Below are positions 28,505-38,285 of a stretch of DNA of 64,000 bases, piece by piece. The position numbers and the translations under genes are program-made. The notes under the pieces are model-generated. The model was not told the origin of the DNA and did no database searches. It saw nothing but the letters and a program-made list of their open reading frames with translations. The stretch comes from Rhodococcus sp. CH91 (GTDB lineage Bacteria; Actinomycetota; Actinomycetes; Mycobacteriales; Mycobacteriaceae), in NCBI RefSeq assembly GCF_022554085.1, contig NZ_JAKFYR010000013.1, positions 1 through 64,000 of the forward strand. Direction: 5' to 3'. Within the stretch, counting starts at the first letter, position 1. Each line of letters begins with the position of its first letter.

Positions 28505-30652
28505 TCAGCTACGCAGCGATGCCGGCGGGGTGAAGCGCTCGCCGTACTTGGCCGCGAGCTCCTCGGCGCGCTTGACGAAGCCTTCCTTGCCACCCGGGTA
28601 ACCGGTGACGAACTGGGCGACGCCACCGGTCCAGGCCGGGAAGCCGATACCGAGGATCGAGCCTATGTTGGCGTCGGCGGTGGTCTCGAGAACACCCTCG
28701 TCGAAGCACTTCTGGGTCTCGATCGCCTCGGCGAAGAGCATACGGTCGATCAGATCCTGCAGCGGCACGTCGAGCGTCGCCCGGGTCTTGTAGTGGTCGC
28801 GCACGCCCTGCCAGATGCCGAGACGCTTGCCGTTCTCGTCGTACTCGTAGAAACCGGCCTTCTCGAGACGGCCGGGGCGGCCCTGCTCGATCATCCAGTC
28901 CACCACGTCGAGCGCGGGATGCCGCGTGGCGCCGAGCTTGGTGTCGCCCTGCTTGGCGGCCTCCTCGGTCTCCTTCGCGATCTTCTGCATGAGCTTCATG
29001 TTCAGCTCGTCGGTCAGCTGCAGCGGCGGTGCCGGGTAACCGGCCTGCGAGCCGGCCTGCTCGATCGTCGCGGGCTCGATGCCCTCGCCGAGCATGGCGA
29101 TGGCCTCGTTCACGAAGGTGCCGATCACGCGCGAGGTGAAGAAACCGCGGCTGTCGTTGACGACGATCGGGGTCTTGCGGATCGCGAGCGTGTAATCGAA
29201 CACCCGGGCCAGCGCCTCGTCGGAGGTCTTCTCACCCTTGATGATCTCGACGAGCGGCATCTTGTCGACCGGCGAGAAGAAGTGGATACCGATGAAGTCC
29301 TCGGGACGCTTGACGCCGGTCGCGAGACCGGTGATCGGCAGCGTCGAGGTGTTCGAGCCGAGCAGCGCGTCGGGATCGACGATGTCCTCGATCTCCTGGA
29401 AGACCTTGTGCTTGAGCTCGGTGTTCTCGAAGACGGCCTCGATGACGAAGTCGACACCGGCGAAGTCGGCCGCGTCGGCGGTCGGCGTGATGCGGTCGAG
29501 GAGAGCCTTCGACTTCTCCTCGGTGGTCTTGCCACGCGAGAGTGCCTTGGCCTCGATCTTCTCCGAGTAGTTCTTGCCACGCTCGGCGGCCTCGAGAGTG
29601 ACGTCCTTGAGGACGACCTCGAAACCGGCGCGGGCGGAGACGTATGCGATACCGGCGCCCATCATGCCTGCACCGAGAACGCCGACCTTCTTGATCTCAC
29701 GCTTGGGCACGTCCTTCGGACGCGAGGCACCCGAGTTGATGGACTGCATGTCGAAGAAGAACGCCTGGATCATGTTCTTCGCGACCTGGCCGGTGGCGAG
29801 CTCGACGAAGTACCGCGACTCGATGGTCGAGGCGTTGTCGAAGTCCACCTGCGAGCCCTCGACGGCGGCGGCCATGATGGCGCGCGGAGCCGGCATCGGA
29901 GCACCCTTGATCTGCTTGCGCAGGTTCGCGGGGAAGGCCGGGAGGTTCGCAGCGAACGCCGGGCTGGAGGGGGTGCCGCCGGGGATCTTGTAGCCCTTGA
30001 CATCCCACGGCTGGACGCCGCCCTCGGGGTTGGCCTTGATCCATTCCTTGGCGGCCGGGACGAGTTCCTCGACGCTGCCCACGACGTCGTGGATCAGGCC
30101 GATCTCCTTGGCCTTGACGGCGTTGTACTTGTTGCCCTGCAGCAGAACCGAGAGCAGAGCCGTCTGGATGCCGAGCAGGCGCACGGTGCGGGTGATACCG
30201 CCGCCACCGGGGAGCAGGCCCAGGCTGGCCTCGGGCAGGCCGATCTGGACACCCTTGACGTCGGCCGCGATCCGGTGATGGGTCGCGAGAGCGATCTCGA
30301 GGCCACCGCCGAGGGCGGCACCGTTGATGGCGGCGACGACGGGCTTACCGAGGGTCTCGAGGCGACGCAGGTCGGCCTTGATGCCCTGGACCTCGTCGAA
30401 CGCGGCCTGCGCGTCGTCGGGGCCGATCTCGATGATGTTGCGCAGATCGCCGCCGGCGAAGAAGGTCTTCTTCGCGGAGGTGATCACCACACCGGTGATG
30501 GAGTCCTGCTCCTCGTACAGGCGGTCGACGGTGGCCTTCATCGACGCCTTGTACAGCTCGTTCATCGTGTTGGCGCCCTGGTTGGGGTCGTCGAGGGTCA
30601 GCACGACGATGCCGTCGGCGTCCTTCTCCCAGGAAATCATGTTGTCGCTCAC
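28505..30652 (-). CDS. fadB: Trifunctional fatty-acid oxidation protein FadB/FadJ
   Basis: The protein has 715 residues. Residues 1-200 are a crotonase domain (AINGAALGGGLEIALA oxyanion region, LPEASLGLLPGGGG with the catalytic Glu). The 3-hydroxyacyl-CoA dehydrogenase part begins near 330 with the NAD motif VGVLGAGMMGAG and carries the catalytic His in IGIHFFSPVDKMPLVE. It performs hydration and NAD-dependent oxidation of beta-oxidation intermediates and works with FadA. GTG at 30652 is chosen since the N-terminus then reads SDNMISWEKDADG, close to the mycobacterial FadB (Rv0860) N-terminus. It lies 23 bases after fadA on the same strand. Confidence 0.96.
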   Translation of the reverse strand: MSDNMISWEKDADGIVVLTLDDPNQGANTMNELYKASMKATVDRLYEEQDSITGVVITSAKKTFFAGGDLRNIIEIGPDDAQAAFDEVQGIKADLRRLETLGKPVVAAINGAALGGGLEIALATHHRIAADVKGVQIGLPEASLGLLPGGGGITRTVRLLGIQTALLSVLLQGNKYNAVKAKEIGLIHDVVGSVEELVPAAKEWIKANPEGGVQPWDVKGYKIPGGTPSSPAFAANLPAFPANLRKQIKGAPMPAPRAIMAAAVEGSQVDFDNASTIESRYFVELATGQVAKNMIQAFFFDMQSINSGASRPKDVPKREIKKVGVLGAGMMGAGIAYVSARAGFEVVLKDVTLEAAERGKNYSEKIEAKALSRGKTTEEKSKALLDRITPTADAADFAGVDFVIEAVFENTELKHKVFQEIEDIVDPDALLGSNTSTLPITGLATGVKRPEDFIGIHFFSPVDKMPLVEIIKGEKTSDEALARVFDYTLAIRKTPIVVNDSRGFFTSRVIGTFVNEAIAMLGEGIEPATIEQAGSQAGYPAPPLQLTDELNMKLMQKIAKETEEAAKQGDTKLGATRHPALDVVDWMIEQGRPGRLEKAGFYEYDENGKRLGIWQGVRDHYKTRATLDVPLQDLIDRMLFAEAIETQKCFDEGVLETTADANIGSILGIGFPAWTGGVAQFVTGYPGGKEGFVKRAEELAAKYGERFTPPASLRS

Positions 30653-30675
30653 TGTTTTTCGAATTCCTTCCGGTG

Positions 30676-31890
30676 TCAGACGCGCTCGATGATGGTGGCC
30701 ACACCCATGCCGCCACCGATGCACAGGGTGACGAGGGCGCGCTTGGCTCCGCGGCGCTCGAGCTCGTCGATCATCGTGCCGGTGATCATGGCGCCGGTGG
30801 CGCCGAGCGGGTGGCCCATCGCGATGGCGCCGCCGTTGACGTTGAGCTTCTCGTCCGGGATGTTCAGGTCCTTCTGGAACTTCAGGACGACGGAGGCGAA
30901 CGCCTCGTTGATCTCGAACAGGTCGATGTCGTCGACCGTCAGGCCCGCCGCGGCGAGAACCTTGTGCGCGGCCGGTGTGGGGCCGGTGAGCATGATCGTC
31001 GAGTCGGCACCGGAGGTGGCCGTGGCGACGACGCGGGCACGCGGGGTCAGGCCGAGATCCTTGCCGGCCTGCTCGGAACCGACGAGCACGAGTGCCGCGC
31101 CGTCGACGATGCCCGAGCTGTTGCCGCCGTGGTGGACGTGGTTGATCTTCTCGACGAAGTGGTACTTCTGCTGCGCCACGGCGTCGAAGCCGCCCATCTC
31201 ACCGACGGTCGCGAACGACGGCTGCAGCTTGGCCAGGCCCTCGAGGGTGGTGTCGGGGCGCATGTGCTCGTCGTGATCGAGGATCGTCAGACCGTTCTGG
31301 TCCTTGACCGGGACGACCGACTTGGAGAAGTAACCGCCGGACCAGGCTGCGGCCGCGAGCTGCTGCGAGCGCAGTGCGTAGGCGTCGACGTCCTCGCGGG
31401 TGAAGCCCTCGATGGTCGCGATGAGGTCGGCAGAGATGCCCTGGGGCACCAGGTAGCTGTCGTAGTTGGTGGCGGGATCGAGCATCCACGCGCCACCGTC
31501 GGAACCCATGGGGACACGCGACATGGACTCGACGCCACCGGCGAGAACGAGCTCGTCCCAGCCGGAGCGGACCTTCTGCGCAGCCATGTTGACGGCCTCG
31601 AGGCCGGACGCGCAGAAGCGGTTGATCTGGACGCCACCGGTGGTGACGGGCAGGTTGGCGATGGTGACGGCGGTGCGGGCGATGTCGGCACCCTGATCAC
31701 CGACGGGGCCCACGACACCGAGGATCAGGTCGGAGATCCGGTTCTCGTCGAGGTCGGGGAAGCGGACACGCAGCTCGTCGATCAGGCCCGTAACCAGGGA
31801 GATCGGCTTGACGGAGTGCAGCGAGCCCGTCTTCTTGCCTCGGCCGCGTGGTGTTCGGATGGCTTCATAGATGAATGCCTCGGTGGTCAC
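30676..31890 (-). CDS. fadA: Acetyl-CoA acyltransferase FadA (thiolase)
   Basis: The protein has 404 residues and is a complete thiolase: acyl-accepting Cys93 in [11 protein letters not shown], the His motif [15 protein letters not shown] and the second Cys in LCIGGGMG near the C-terminus. It cleaves 3-ketoacyl-CoA to acetyl-CoA and a shortened acyl-CoA, the last step of beta-oxidation, partner to FadB. GTG at 31890 gives the family N-terminus [17 protein letters not shown], with GGAAGGA about 11 bases upstream. It is the first gene of a fadA-fadB operon; the 161 bases upstream hold the promoter, where I see no clear operator. Confidence 0.96.
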   Translation of the reverse strand: MTTEAFIYEAIRTPRGRGKKTGSLHSVKPISLVTGLIDELRVRFPDLDENRISDLILGVVGPVGDQGADIARTAVTIANLPVTTGGVQINRFCASGLEAVNMAAQKVRSGWDELVLAGGVESMSRVPMGSDGGAWMLDPATNYDSYLVPQGISADLIATIEGFTREDVDAYALRSQQLAAAAWSGGYFSKSVVPVKDQNGLTILDHDEHMRPDTTLEGLAKLQPSFATVGEMGGFDAVAQQKYHFVEKINHVHHGGNSSGIVDGAALVLVGSEQAGKDLGLTPRARVVATATSGADSTIMLTGPTPAAHKVLAAAGLTVDDIDLFEINEAFASVVLKFQKDLNIPDEKLNVNGGAIAMGHPLGATGAMITGTMIDELERRGAKRALVTLCIGGGMGVATIIERV

Positions 31891-32051
31891 AGTGCGCAGG
31901 TTCCTTCCCGTGCTTGCGGAGCGACGGCACCCACGGCCCTGCAGAGGGCCGCCGTGCCCAACCTCCCCTACGTTAGGAGCGGACGCCCCACAGCGGTAAG
32001 GACCGAAGCGATCGGTGTCCGTGACCGAACCGAACCTGCCCCGCTCGGTGT

Positions 32052-33038
32052 CTACGGCCTCACGGCCGCACGCAGCGCCGGTCCGGGGCGTGCGACCTGC
32101 TCCAGTGCCTCGAGCGGGACGGGGTCCTCGACGAGTTCGTCCCAGGGATAGACGGCGACCGTGCGGGTGAGAAATGCCACGGCGGCGTGCAGGTGGGCAG
32201 GTTCGTAGTTGTGGACACCGCTGATCGTGAGCCATCCCCGCACGATCGCCTCCGGGTCCACAGCGACGGCGGGGCCGGGTGCGACCGATCCCGCCAGGAC
32301 GAGGTGACCGCCCACGTCGAGGCGTGGCACGAGCGAGGCGATCGCCTCCGCCGAACCCGAGAAGTCGAGGGCGACGTCGACGGGACCGCTGTCGTCCGCG
32401 ACCGCCCCGAACCGCTCGGCGCGGGCCGCGCGCTCCGGGGCGACGTCCACGATCGACACGTCGGCGCCGGCCTCCGCACACATGGCCACGGCGGCGATGC
32501 CGAGCATCCCCGCGCCGCACACCACGACCCGCCGGCCGGCGAGATCACCCGCGACACCGATCGCGGCGGCAGCCGTCGCGGTCGCGCACGACGCCGGAGC
32601 GGCGACGACGTCGGGCAGCGCATCCGGAACGGGCACGATCGTCGCACCTGCGGGCAGAACGATGTACCGGGAGTAGGTTCCCGACAACGGCCACGGCCCG
32701 GTGAACGGTTCGTGCCCGACCTTCGTCACCGAGCGGCACTTGGCGGTGCGCCCGGCCCGGCACCGATCGCAGTCGTGGCACGCGCACGTCACGCTCCACA
32801 CGATCCGCTCCCCCACGGCCGCGACGGCGTGCGGGCCGGCCGCGACGATCTGCCCGACTCCTTCGTGCCCGAGCACCGAGGGCACCGGCCCGGAGCGCCG
32901 CCCGGACAGGGTGTGCAGGTCGCTCCCGCACACCGTGGCGAGGTCGACACGCACGAGCAGTTCGCGGTGGCCGAGTGCCGGTATCGGCACGTCCCGTATC
33001 TCGATGCCCGTCCCCGTCCACACCGCTGTGCGGCTCAC
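32052..33038 (-). CDS. Zn alcohol dehydrogenase associated with phosphonate catabolism
   Basis: The protein has 328 residues and the medium-chain dehydrogenase fold. Catalytic zinc ligands appear in [10 protein letters not shown] and LGHEGVG; the structural zinc lobe is [17 protein letters not shown]. The Rossmann loop is CGAGMLG. It is like the dehydrogenase class found beside phosphonate ABC cassettes (TIGR03366 type), and it follows phnE here with its GTG at 33038 overlapping the phnE stop as GTGA. An ATG at 33059 with AAAGGG upstream is a second possible start. It might oxidise a hydroxyalkylphosphonate or an alcohol released from one; the substrate is inferred from context only. Confidence 0.87.
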   Translation of the reverse strand: MSRTAVWTGTGIEIRDVPIPALGHRELLVRVDLATVCGSDLHTLSGRRSGPVPSVLGHEGVGQIVAAGPHAVAAVGERIVWSVTCACHDCDRCRAGRTAKCRSVTKVGHEPFTGPWPLSGTYSRYIVLPAGATIVPVPDALPDVVAAPASCATATAAAAIGVAGDLAGRRVVVCGAGMLGIAAVAMCAEAGADVSIVDVAPERAARAERFGAVADDSGPVDVALDFSGSAEAIASLVPRLDVGGHLVLAGSVAPGPAVAVDPEAIVRGWLTISGVHNYEPAHLHAAVAFLTRTVAVYPWDELVEDPVPLEALEQVARPGPALRAAVRP

Positions 33039-34624
33039 ACGACCTTCGAGCGGATCCATCCCGACACCCTTTCGATGGCGTAGACGACAGCGAACACGAT
33101 GAGCACGATCGCGCCTGCGAACTCGAAGTTCAGCGTCCGGACCGCCTCGAACAGAAGGAATCCCACACCACCTGCACCGACGACCCCGAGCACGGTCGAG
33201 GTGCGGATGTTGACGTCGAGCAGGTAGAGCGTCGATCCGACGACCGACGGGACCATCTGGGGGATCACGGCGGCGAAGAGGGTCTTCCACCATCCACCAC
33301 CGACGGCACGGACCGCATCGAGCGGACCGGTGTCGATCTCCTCGGCGGCATCGGCGACGAGTTTGCCGAGGAATCCGACGGATCCGACGGCGAGCGCGCA
33401 CGCCCCGGCGACGGGACCGAGCCCGATGGCGGCCACGAAGACCACCGCGAGGATGAGTTCGGGGATCGCGCGGACGACGAGGATCACGCTCCGAGCAGCC
33501 GCATAGACGGTGGGATGCGGTGACAGGTTGCTCGCTGCCAGGATGCCGAACGGAAGCGAGAGCACCGCGCCGACGGCGGTGGCGACCGCGCCGATCGCGA
33601 GGGTCTGCAGCACCGCGTCGACGAGATCCGGCCCCACCGCGGTGAAGTCCGGTGGGACGAGCCGCGTGAAGACCTCCAGGGACGGTCCGATCCACGTGAC
33701 CAGATCGAGCGGGTCGATGCGGAGCGTGATCAGCGCGAGCAGGCTGGCACCGACGACGGTTCCGGAGAAGGCGACGCGCGAGATCCTTTCGCGTCCAGGT
33801 GCGTTCGTGGACGGAGTGAGCAGGGCACGCCGGAGGAGAACGGCGACGACTTCCATCGCGGCGATGATCACCAGGATCACGCACACGATTCCCAGTGCGC
33901 GCGGATAGACCAGCCCTCGCAGCGCGTCCTGCAGCGCGAACCCGATTCCGCCGGCTCCGACGAAGCCGAGGACGACGGAGGTCCGCAGATTGATGTCGAT
34001 CCGGTAGACGAAGTTGGCGGCCCAGGACGGAACGACCTGCGGCAGAACCGCATTGATCATTTCGCGGAAGTACCCGGCTCCGGTGCTGCGTACGGCTTCC
34101 CGCGGGCCGGCGTCGGTCTGCTCGATCGCGTCGGCGAACAGCTTGCCGAGCATGCCGATCGAGTGGAGCGCCAACGCGAGCACACCCGGCAGGACACCGA
34201 TACCGAGAGCGCGGACGAACAACACCGCGAACAGCAGGTCGGGCATGGCGCGGCAGAACGTGATGATCGCGCGGGAGGCGCGGTACAGCACCGGGTGCGG
34301 TGTCGTGTTGCGCGCCGCCGTGAATGCCAGCGGTACGGACACGATCGCCGCCAGGACGGTGCCCAGGACCGCCATGAGCAGTGTTTCGAGGGCGAGCACG
34401 CCGATCCGGCCCGGGTCGTCGAGCCGCGGAGGCAGCATGCGTTCGATGAGCCCGGCGGTCGCGTCGAACCCGTCGAGCAGCGTCGCGGGAGCGAAGTCGA
34501 TATAGGCGGCGGAGCCGAACACCGTGATCGCGACGACGATCCATCCGGCGGTGATCGCGCGTCGGCGAGCCAAGTGGGTGCCGTGAGCACTCGTCTCCGC
34601 GCGGGACGGGGCGAGGAGGCTCAT
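33035..34624 (-). CDS. phnE: Fused phosphonate ABC permease PhnE-PhnE
   Basis: The protein has 529 residues, twice the usual PhnE length. It is two permease modules joined: residues about 1-265 and 270-529. Each has its own loop that contacts the ATPase (GPREAVRSTGAGYFREMINAVLPQ and GPLDAVRAVGGGWWKTLFAAVIPQ, given by the shared core DAVRA-GGG/AVRSTGAG) and a matching NIRTS/NLRTSVVLG segment. So both halves of the membrane channel are on one chain. ATG at 34624 overlaps the phnC stop as ATGA. With PhnC and PhnD it forms a phosphonate or phosphite importer of the inner membrane. Confidence 0.93.
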   Translation of the reverse strand: MSLLAPSRAETSAHGTHLARRRAITAGWIVVAITVFGSAAYIDFAPATLLDGFDATAGLIERMLPPRLDDPGRIGVLALETLLMAVLGTVLAAIVSVPLAFTAARNTTPHPVLYRASRAIITFCRAMPDLLFAVLFVRALGIGVLPGVLALALHSIGMLGKLFADAIEQTDAGPREAVRSTGAGYFREMINAVLPQVVPSWAANFVYRIDINLRTSVVLGFVGAGGIGFALQDALRGLVYPRALGIVCVILVIIAAMEVVAVLLRRALLTPSTNAPGRERISRVAFSGTVVGASLLALITLRIDPLDLVTWIGPSLEVFTRLVPPDFTAVGPDLVDAVLQTLAIGAVATAVGAVLSLPFGILAASNLSPHPTVYAAARSVILVVRAIPELILAVVFVAAIGLGPVAGACALAVGSVGFLGKLVADAAEEIDTGPLDAVRAVGGGWWKTLFAAVIPQMVPSVVGSTLYLLDVNIRTSTVLGVVGAGGVGFLLFEAVRTLNFEFAGAIVLIVFAVVYAIERVSGWIRSKVV

Positions 34625-35433
34625 GGCGACCGGGCTCCGAGTGGATCGGCGACGGGTTCGACGCGCTGGTAGATCTCCATGGCTTCGTCCCGGGACAATC
34701 CGACCGCCGGCCGGTCCAGCACCTTGCGTCCCTCCCGCAGTCCGACGATGCGGTGCGCCCAGCCGAGCGCGAGATCGACCTGGTGGAGCGTGCACACGAC
34801 CGTGAGCTTGTCCTCCATGCACACCCGGAACAGCAGGTCCATGACCACTCCGGCGTTCTCCGGGTCGAGGGAGGCGACGGGTTCGTCGGCGAGCAGCACC
34901 GCGGGCCGCTGCATGAGGGTCCGGGCGATGGCGACGCGCTGCTGCTGGCCGCCGGAGAGCGTGTCGGCACGGCGATCGGCGAGGTCGGCGAGCCCGACCC
35001 GGTCGAGATGTTCCCGTGCCTCGGTGCGCATGGCCTTCGGGTAGCTGAGCGCACCGTAGCGGGGCAGCGACAACCTGCCGAGACCGCCGACGAGTACGTT
35101 CTCGAGGCAGCTCAGGCGTCCGACGAGGTTGAACTGCTGGAAGACGAATCCGACCCCCCGTCTCAGCGATCGCAGGTCGCGGCGCGACGCGAGGTCGACG
35201 CGTGTCCCGGAGAGCTCGATGCTGCCCTCGGTGACGGAGTGCAGGCCGTTCAGGCAGCGCAGGAAGGTCGACTTCCCCGAGCCCGACAGGCCCAGCAGGA
35301 CGACGAGCTCACTGCGGTGCACATCGAGGTCGACGCCGGACAGTGCCGTGGTGGCACCGAATTTCTTGGTGACGCCGCGGGCCGAGACGACGAGGTCGTC
35401 ACCGGCGACCTGGTGGGTGGGATCGGTGATCAT
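34621..35433 (-). CDS. phnC: Phosphonate ABC transporter ATPase PhnC
   Basis: The protein has 270 residues. The Walker A loop GLSGSGKST is near 48-56, the ABC signature LSGGQQQRVAIART near 160 and Walker B VLLADEP with the D-loop ASLDPENAG follow, then the switch His in TLHQVDLAL. The PhnC-type stretch VGFVFQQFNLVGRLS is present. It powers the PhnE permease. The ATG at 35433 lies 2 bases after the phnD stop, with AAGGGC upstream. Order phnD-phnC-phnE is the mycobacterial one. Confidence 0.96.
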   Translation of the reverse strand: MITDPTHQVAGDDLVVSARGVTKKFGATTALSGVDLDVHRSELVVLLGLSGSGKSTFLRCLNGLHSVTEGSIELSGTRVDLASRRDLRSLRRGVGFVFQQFNLVGRLSCLENVLVGGLGRLSLPRYGALSYPKAMRTEAREHLDRVGLADLADRRADTLSGGQQQRVAIARTLMQRPAVLLADEPVASLDPENAGVVMDLLFRVCMEDKLTVVCTLHQVDLALGWAHRIVGLREGRKVLDRPAVGLSRDEAMEIYQRVEPVADPLGARSP

Positions 35434-35435
35434 GG

Positions 35436-36407
35436 TCAGCCCTTGCACTTCTCGGATCCGGTGACCTCGCAGACGTGACGGACACCGTCGTAGTCGGCAT
35501 CGCTCGCGGGCACGACACCCCAGGCACGCTCGTCGGTGATCCGGCATTCGCCGTCGCAGTAGCCGTGCGCACGCAGGTAGTCGGCGTTGCCCTTCTCCGT
35601 CAGGATGGTGCCGAGCTTCTCGACGACCTCGTTGCCGAGCGAGTTGTCGGCGACGAACAGTGATCCGGCGATCGTCTCGGATTCCCAGACCTTCTTCAGC
35701 TCGCCTTCCTCGAGGTCACCACTCTCGATCATGGTCTTGTCGACCATGCTGTCGAAGGCGAATCCGGCGTCGCAGTCCCCCGCCGCGATCGCCAGCGCGG
35801 ACGCGTCGTGGCCGCCCGCGTAGACGGGGGTCAGACCGGCCACGAGATCCTGCTCGGTACCGGAGTCGACGACCCCGGCCTCGATGAGACCCGCCGAGGG
35901 GTACAGGAATCCGGACGTCGAACCGGGATCGACGAAACACACGTCCTTACCGGCGAAATCCTCGATGCTGCCGATCTCGGAGTTGCCGGACCGTGTCAGA
36001 CCGTAGGAGCGGTAACCGGGCTCGGTGCCCGGATCCTGCACGACGGCCCCGAGCGGGGTGGTGTCGGCACCGTTGATCTGCGCGACGACATACGCGAACG
36101 GTCCGAAGAAGGCGAGATCGACGTTGTCGGCGATCATGCCTTCGACCACACCCGCGTAGTCGGACGCCTGGACGAACTCGACGGTGGAGCCGGTCTCGTC
36201 CTCGAGCATCTTCAGCAACGGCTCGTAGCTGGATTTCAGGTCGGAGGAGTTCTCGGCGGGAATCGCACCGAGCGTGAGGGTTTCGGGAAAACCTCGATCG
36301 GTGAGGGTTTCGCTCTCCGAACTCCCTCCGCAGGCGGTCAGAGCGAGTGTGAGGCCGGCGGCGAGACCGGCCGAGACGACAGTGCGGCGATACGACAGGG
36401 AACGCAT
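35436..36407 (-). CDS. phnD: Phosphonate ABC transporter substrate-binding lipoprotein PhnD
   Basis: The protein has 323 residues with a lipoprotein signal: an Arg-rich start, a hydrophobic run and LTAC with the lipid-bearing Cys at residue 26. The mature part is a PhnD-type periplasmic-binding fold: LGAIPAENSSDL near 48, ASDYAGVVEGM and DLAFFGPFAYV forming the phosphonate/phosphate anion pocket, and DPGSTSGFLYPSAGL. It captures phosphonate (or phosphite/phosphate) outside the membrane. ATG at 36407 has AAGGA 8 bases upstream. It is preceded by a PhnX-like hydrolase gene. Confidence 0.94.
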   Translation of the reverse strand: MRSLSYRRTVVSAGLAAGLTLALTACGGSSESETLTDRGFPETLTLGAIPAENSSDLKSSYEPLLKMLEDETGSTVEFVQASDYAGVVEGMIADNVDLAFFGPFAYVVAQINGADTTPLGAVVQDPGTEPGYRSYGLTRSGNSEIGSIEDFAGKDVCFVDPGSTSGFLYPSAGLIEAGVVDSGTEQDLVAGLTPVYAGGHDASALAIAAGDCDAGFAFDSMVDKTMIESGDLEEGELKKVWESETIAGSLFVADNSLGNEVVEKLGTILTEKGNADYLRAHGYCDGECRITDERAWGVVPASDADYDGVRHVCEVTGSEKCKG

Positions 36408-36430
36408 GGGGGTGTCCTTCGTGTCGGGAG

Positions 36431-37105
36431 TCAGGTGAGGATCAGTGCCGGCAGGTCGGCGATCGAGCCCAGGATGTGGGTTGCGCCCGCGTCGCGGAGC
36501 GTCGCCTCGTCGTGCGCTCCGGTGAGCGTTCCGGCGACGACCGATGCGCCGGCCCGACGGCCCGAGAGCACATCGCCCGCGGTGTCGCCCACCACCGCGA
36601 CCTCACGCACGTCGTCCGTTCCGGTGCGAAGCAGTGCGGTGAGGATCATGTCCGGATACGGCCGGCCACGACCGGCGTCGGCGGGCGTCAGCGCGAGGTC
36701 CGCGAGGTCGGTCCATCCCAGAGCAGCGAGAAGCCGGTCCTGGGTGGACCGGCTGAACCCGGTCGTCAGCGCGACCGCGATGTTCGCCTCGCGCAGGAGT
36801 GTGATCGCTTTCTCCGCACCCGGAATCGCGGTGACGTCTCCGGCGTCGACGAAGCGCTCGTAGGCGCGTTCGAACGCCTCGTTGGCGACCCTGGCACGTT
36901 CGTCGCTGCCGAACAGTGCGCGGAAGACGACGATCTTCGACTGCCCCATGGTGTCGAGTACGTATCGGCGTGCGTCGTCTCGTTCGGGTCCGCTCCCGGG
37001 GAGTCCCACGGCCGTGGCCGCCTCGTCGAAAGCGCGGACGACGAGACCGTCGTCCGCGACGGTGGTACCTGCCATGTCGAGCACGGCGAGTCGGATGGTG
37101 GTCAT
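36431..37105 (-). CDS. Phosphonatase-like HAD hydrolase (PhnX-like)
   Basis: The protein has 224 residues in the HAD superfamily. The nucleophile motif is VLDMAGTTV with Asp10. The cap holds MGQSKIVVFRAL with Lys57, in the place of the Schiff-base Lys of phosphonoacetaldehyde hydrolase PhnX. Motif II is ALTTGFS and the acidic motif is VAVVGDTAGDV. This is the PhnX-like class found beside phosphonate importers (TIGR03351 type), shorter than true PhnX. It should break the C-P bond of phosphonoacetaldehyde or a close relative, giving phosphate and an aldehyde. It lies between the FAD oxidase gene and phnD on one strand. Confidence 0.9.
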   Translation of the reverse strand: MTTIRLAVLDMAGTTVADDGLVVRAFDEAATAVGLPGSGPERDDARRYVLDTMGQSKIVVFRALFGSDERARVANEAFERAYERFVDAGDVTAIPGAEKAITLLREANIAVALTTGFSRSTQDRLLAALGWTDLADLALTPADAGRGRPYPDMILTALLRTGTDDVREVAVVGDTAGDVLSGRRAGASVVAGTLTGAHDEATLRDAGATHILGSIADLPALILT

Positions 37106-37137
37106 GATCGATGCTCCGATGGGTTCGTGGAAGTTGT

Positions 37138-38268
37138 TCAGAGTCCGAGAAGTTCGGCGGTCTCTTCGCCGAGACAGGGTCCGAGCGTCATGCCGCGGCC
37201 GCCCGGACCCGCGATCACCCACACGTCCTCGTCGGCCTTCGCGCGGTGCACGAGCGCCGTCGGGTCGACGCACTGGCTGTAGACCCCTGCCCAGCGCCGG
37301 ACGACGGGCGGCAGACGGCGACCGAGGAGTTCTTCCGTGACGGCAGTGAGATGGTCGTAGGGTTCCTCGTCGACGTCGAAGTCGAACGGCTCGTCGTAGG
37401 CGTGGGTGTCGCCGATGGTCAGGCCGCCGTGCAGCCGCTGGACGCACAGCAACTGCATCCGGTGCCGCGCCGCGACCGGCCGCTGTTCTTCGCTCGCGAT
37501 GAGCCCGTCGAGGGCGGTACCGGCGAATCCCGGGTAGTAGCGCAGGCTGTCGCCGTCGGCGATCGAGGTGGTGAGCGGTTCACCGAGCGGCGCGGTCTGC
37601 ATCATCTGCAGCCGGACCCGGCGCAGGGGTAGATCTCCGGCGAGGTCGCGGGCCAGGCCGCCGAGTGTCGCACCGGGGCAGACGAGGACGAGATCGACCT
37701 CGTGCACGGCGCCGTGATCGTCGCGCACGCGGACGGTCCCGTGCGGGGTGCGGGTGACATCCCGGGCCTCGGTGGAGGGAAGGAACCGATAGCGACCGGA
37801 AGTGGTGAGATGTTGCCGGATCGCCGGGAGTGCGATGCGGGATTCGACGGTGGCATCGGTGCTGCAGTGCAGTGCGGCGAGGAACTTTCCACGCAGTGCC
37901 GGGTTGAGGCGACGTGCGTCGTCTGCGCCGAGCAGGGTGAAACCTCGCCGTTCGGCATCGTCGCGGGCGACCGCGTCCTCGGCGACGGCGATCTCGGCAT
38001 CGGTGCGCAGGAGGGTCAGCGAGCCGTTCGCCCGGAAGCCGACGCCGGGAACCCGGGCGCCGAGGTCCTCCCACAACTCGCGGGACCGGAGGGTGGCGTC
38101 GAGTTCGCCTCGTGTGCGGCCGGACACCCACACGAGCCCGAAATTGCGCACGGTCGCGCCACGCGCCTCGGGTTCGCGCTCGAGATGCAGGACGTCGTGT
38201 CCGCGACGGACGGCAGCGTCGGCGTGAGCTGTGCCGAGGATGCCACCACCGATGATCAGGATTCGCAT
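37138..38268 (-). CDS. FAD-dependent oxidoreductase of the phosphonate cluster
   Basis: The protein has 376 residues in the D-amino-acid oxidase (DAO) fold. The FAD loop GGGILG is right at the N-terminus, followed by VLHLERE and the ATVRNFGLVW segment; GPGGRGMTLGP closes the FAD site at the C-terminus. It is like the FAD oxidases in phosphonate clusters (TIGR03364, PbfC/PbfD class) that oxidise 2-aminoethylphosphonate or its N-methyl or hydroxy derivatives. Its product would be phosphonoacetaldehyde, the substrate of the next gene. I place the start at 38268, because an ATG at 38286 falls inside a PhnF-type palindrome; the longer form cannot be excluded. Confidence 0.88.
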   Translation of the reverse strand: MRILIIGGGILGTAHADAAVRRGHDVLHLEREPEARGATVRNFGLVWVSGRTRGELDATLRSRELWEDLGARVPGVGFRANGSLTLLRTDAEIAVAEDAVARDDAERRGFTLLGADDARRLNPALRGKFLAALHCSTDATVESRIALPAIRQHLTTSGRYRFLPSTEARDVTRTPHGTVRVRDDHGAVHEVDLVLVCPGATLGGLARDLAGDLPLRRVRLQMMQTAPLGEPLTTSIADGDSLRYYPGFAGTALDGLIASEEQRPVAARHRMQLLCVQRLHGGLTIGDTHAYDEPFDFDVDEEPYDHLTAVTEELLGRRLPPVVRRWAGVYSQCVDPTALVHRAKADEDVWVIAGPGGRGMTLGPCLGEETAELLGL

Positions 38269-38285
38269 GCCCCCACGCTGACTCA

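Noticed and set aside
28472-31276. A 934-codon open frame on the plus strand opposite fadB and fadA
   Set aside because: It is the antisense shadow of two clear genes, with low-complexity Asp/Leu/Gly composition and no family marks; high GC makes such frames common.
31891-32051. KstR or FadR-type operator upstream of fadA
   Set aside because: No match to the known KstR palindrome (AACAAGTTCTA-like) or other clear inverted repeat was seen.
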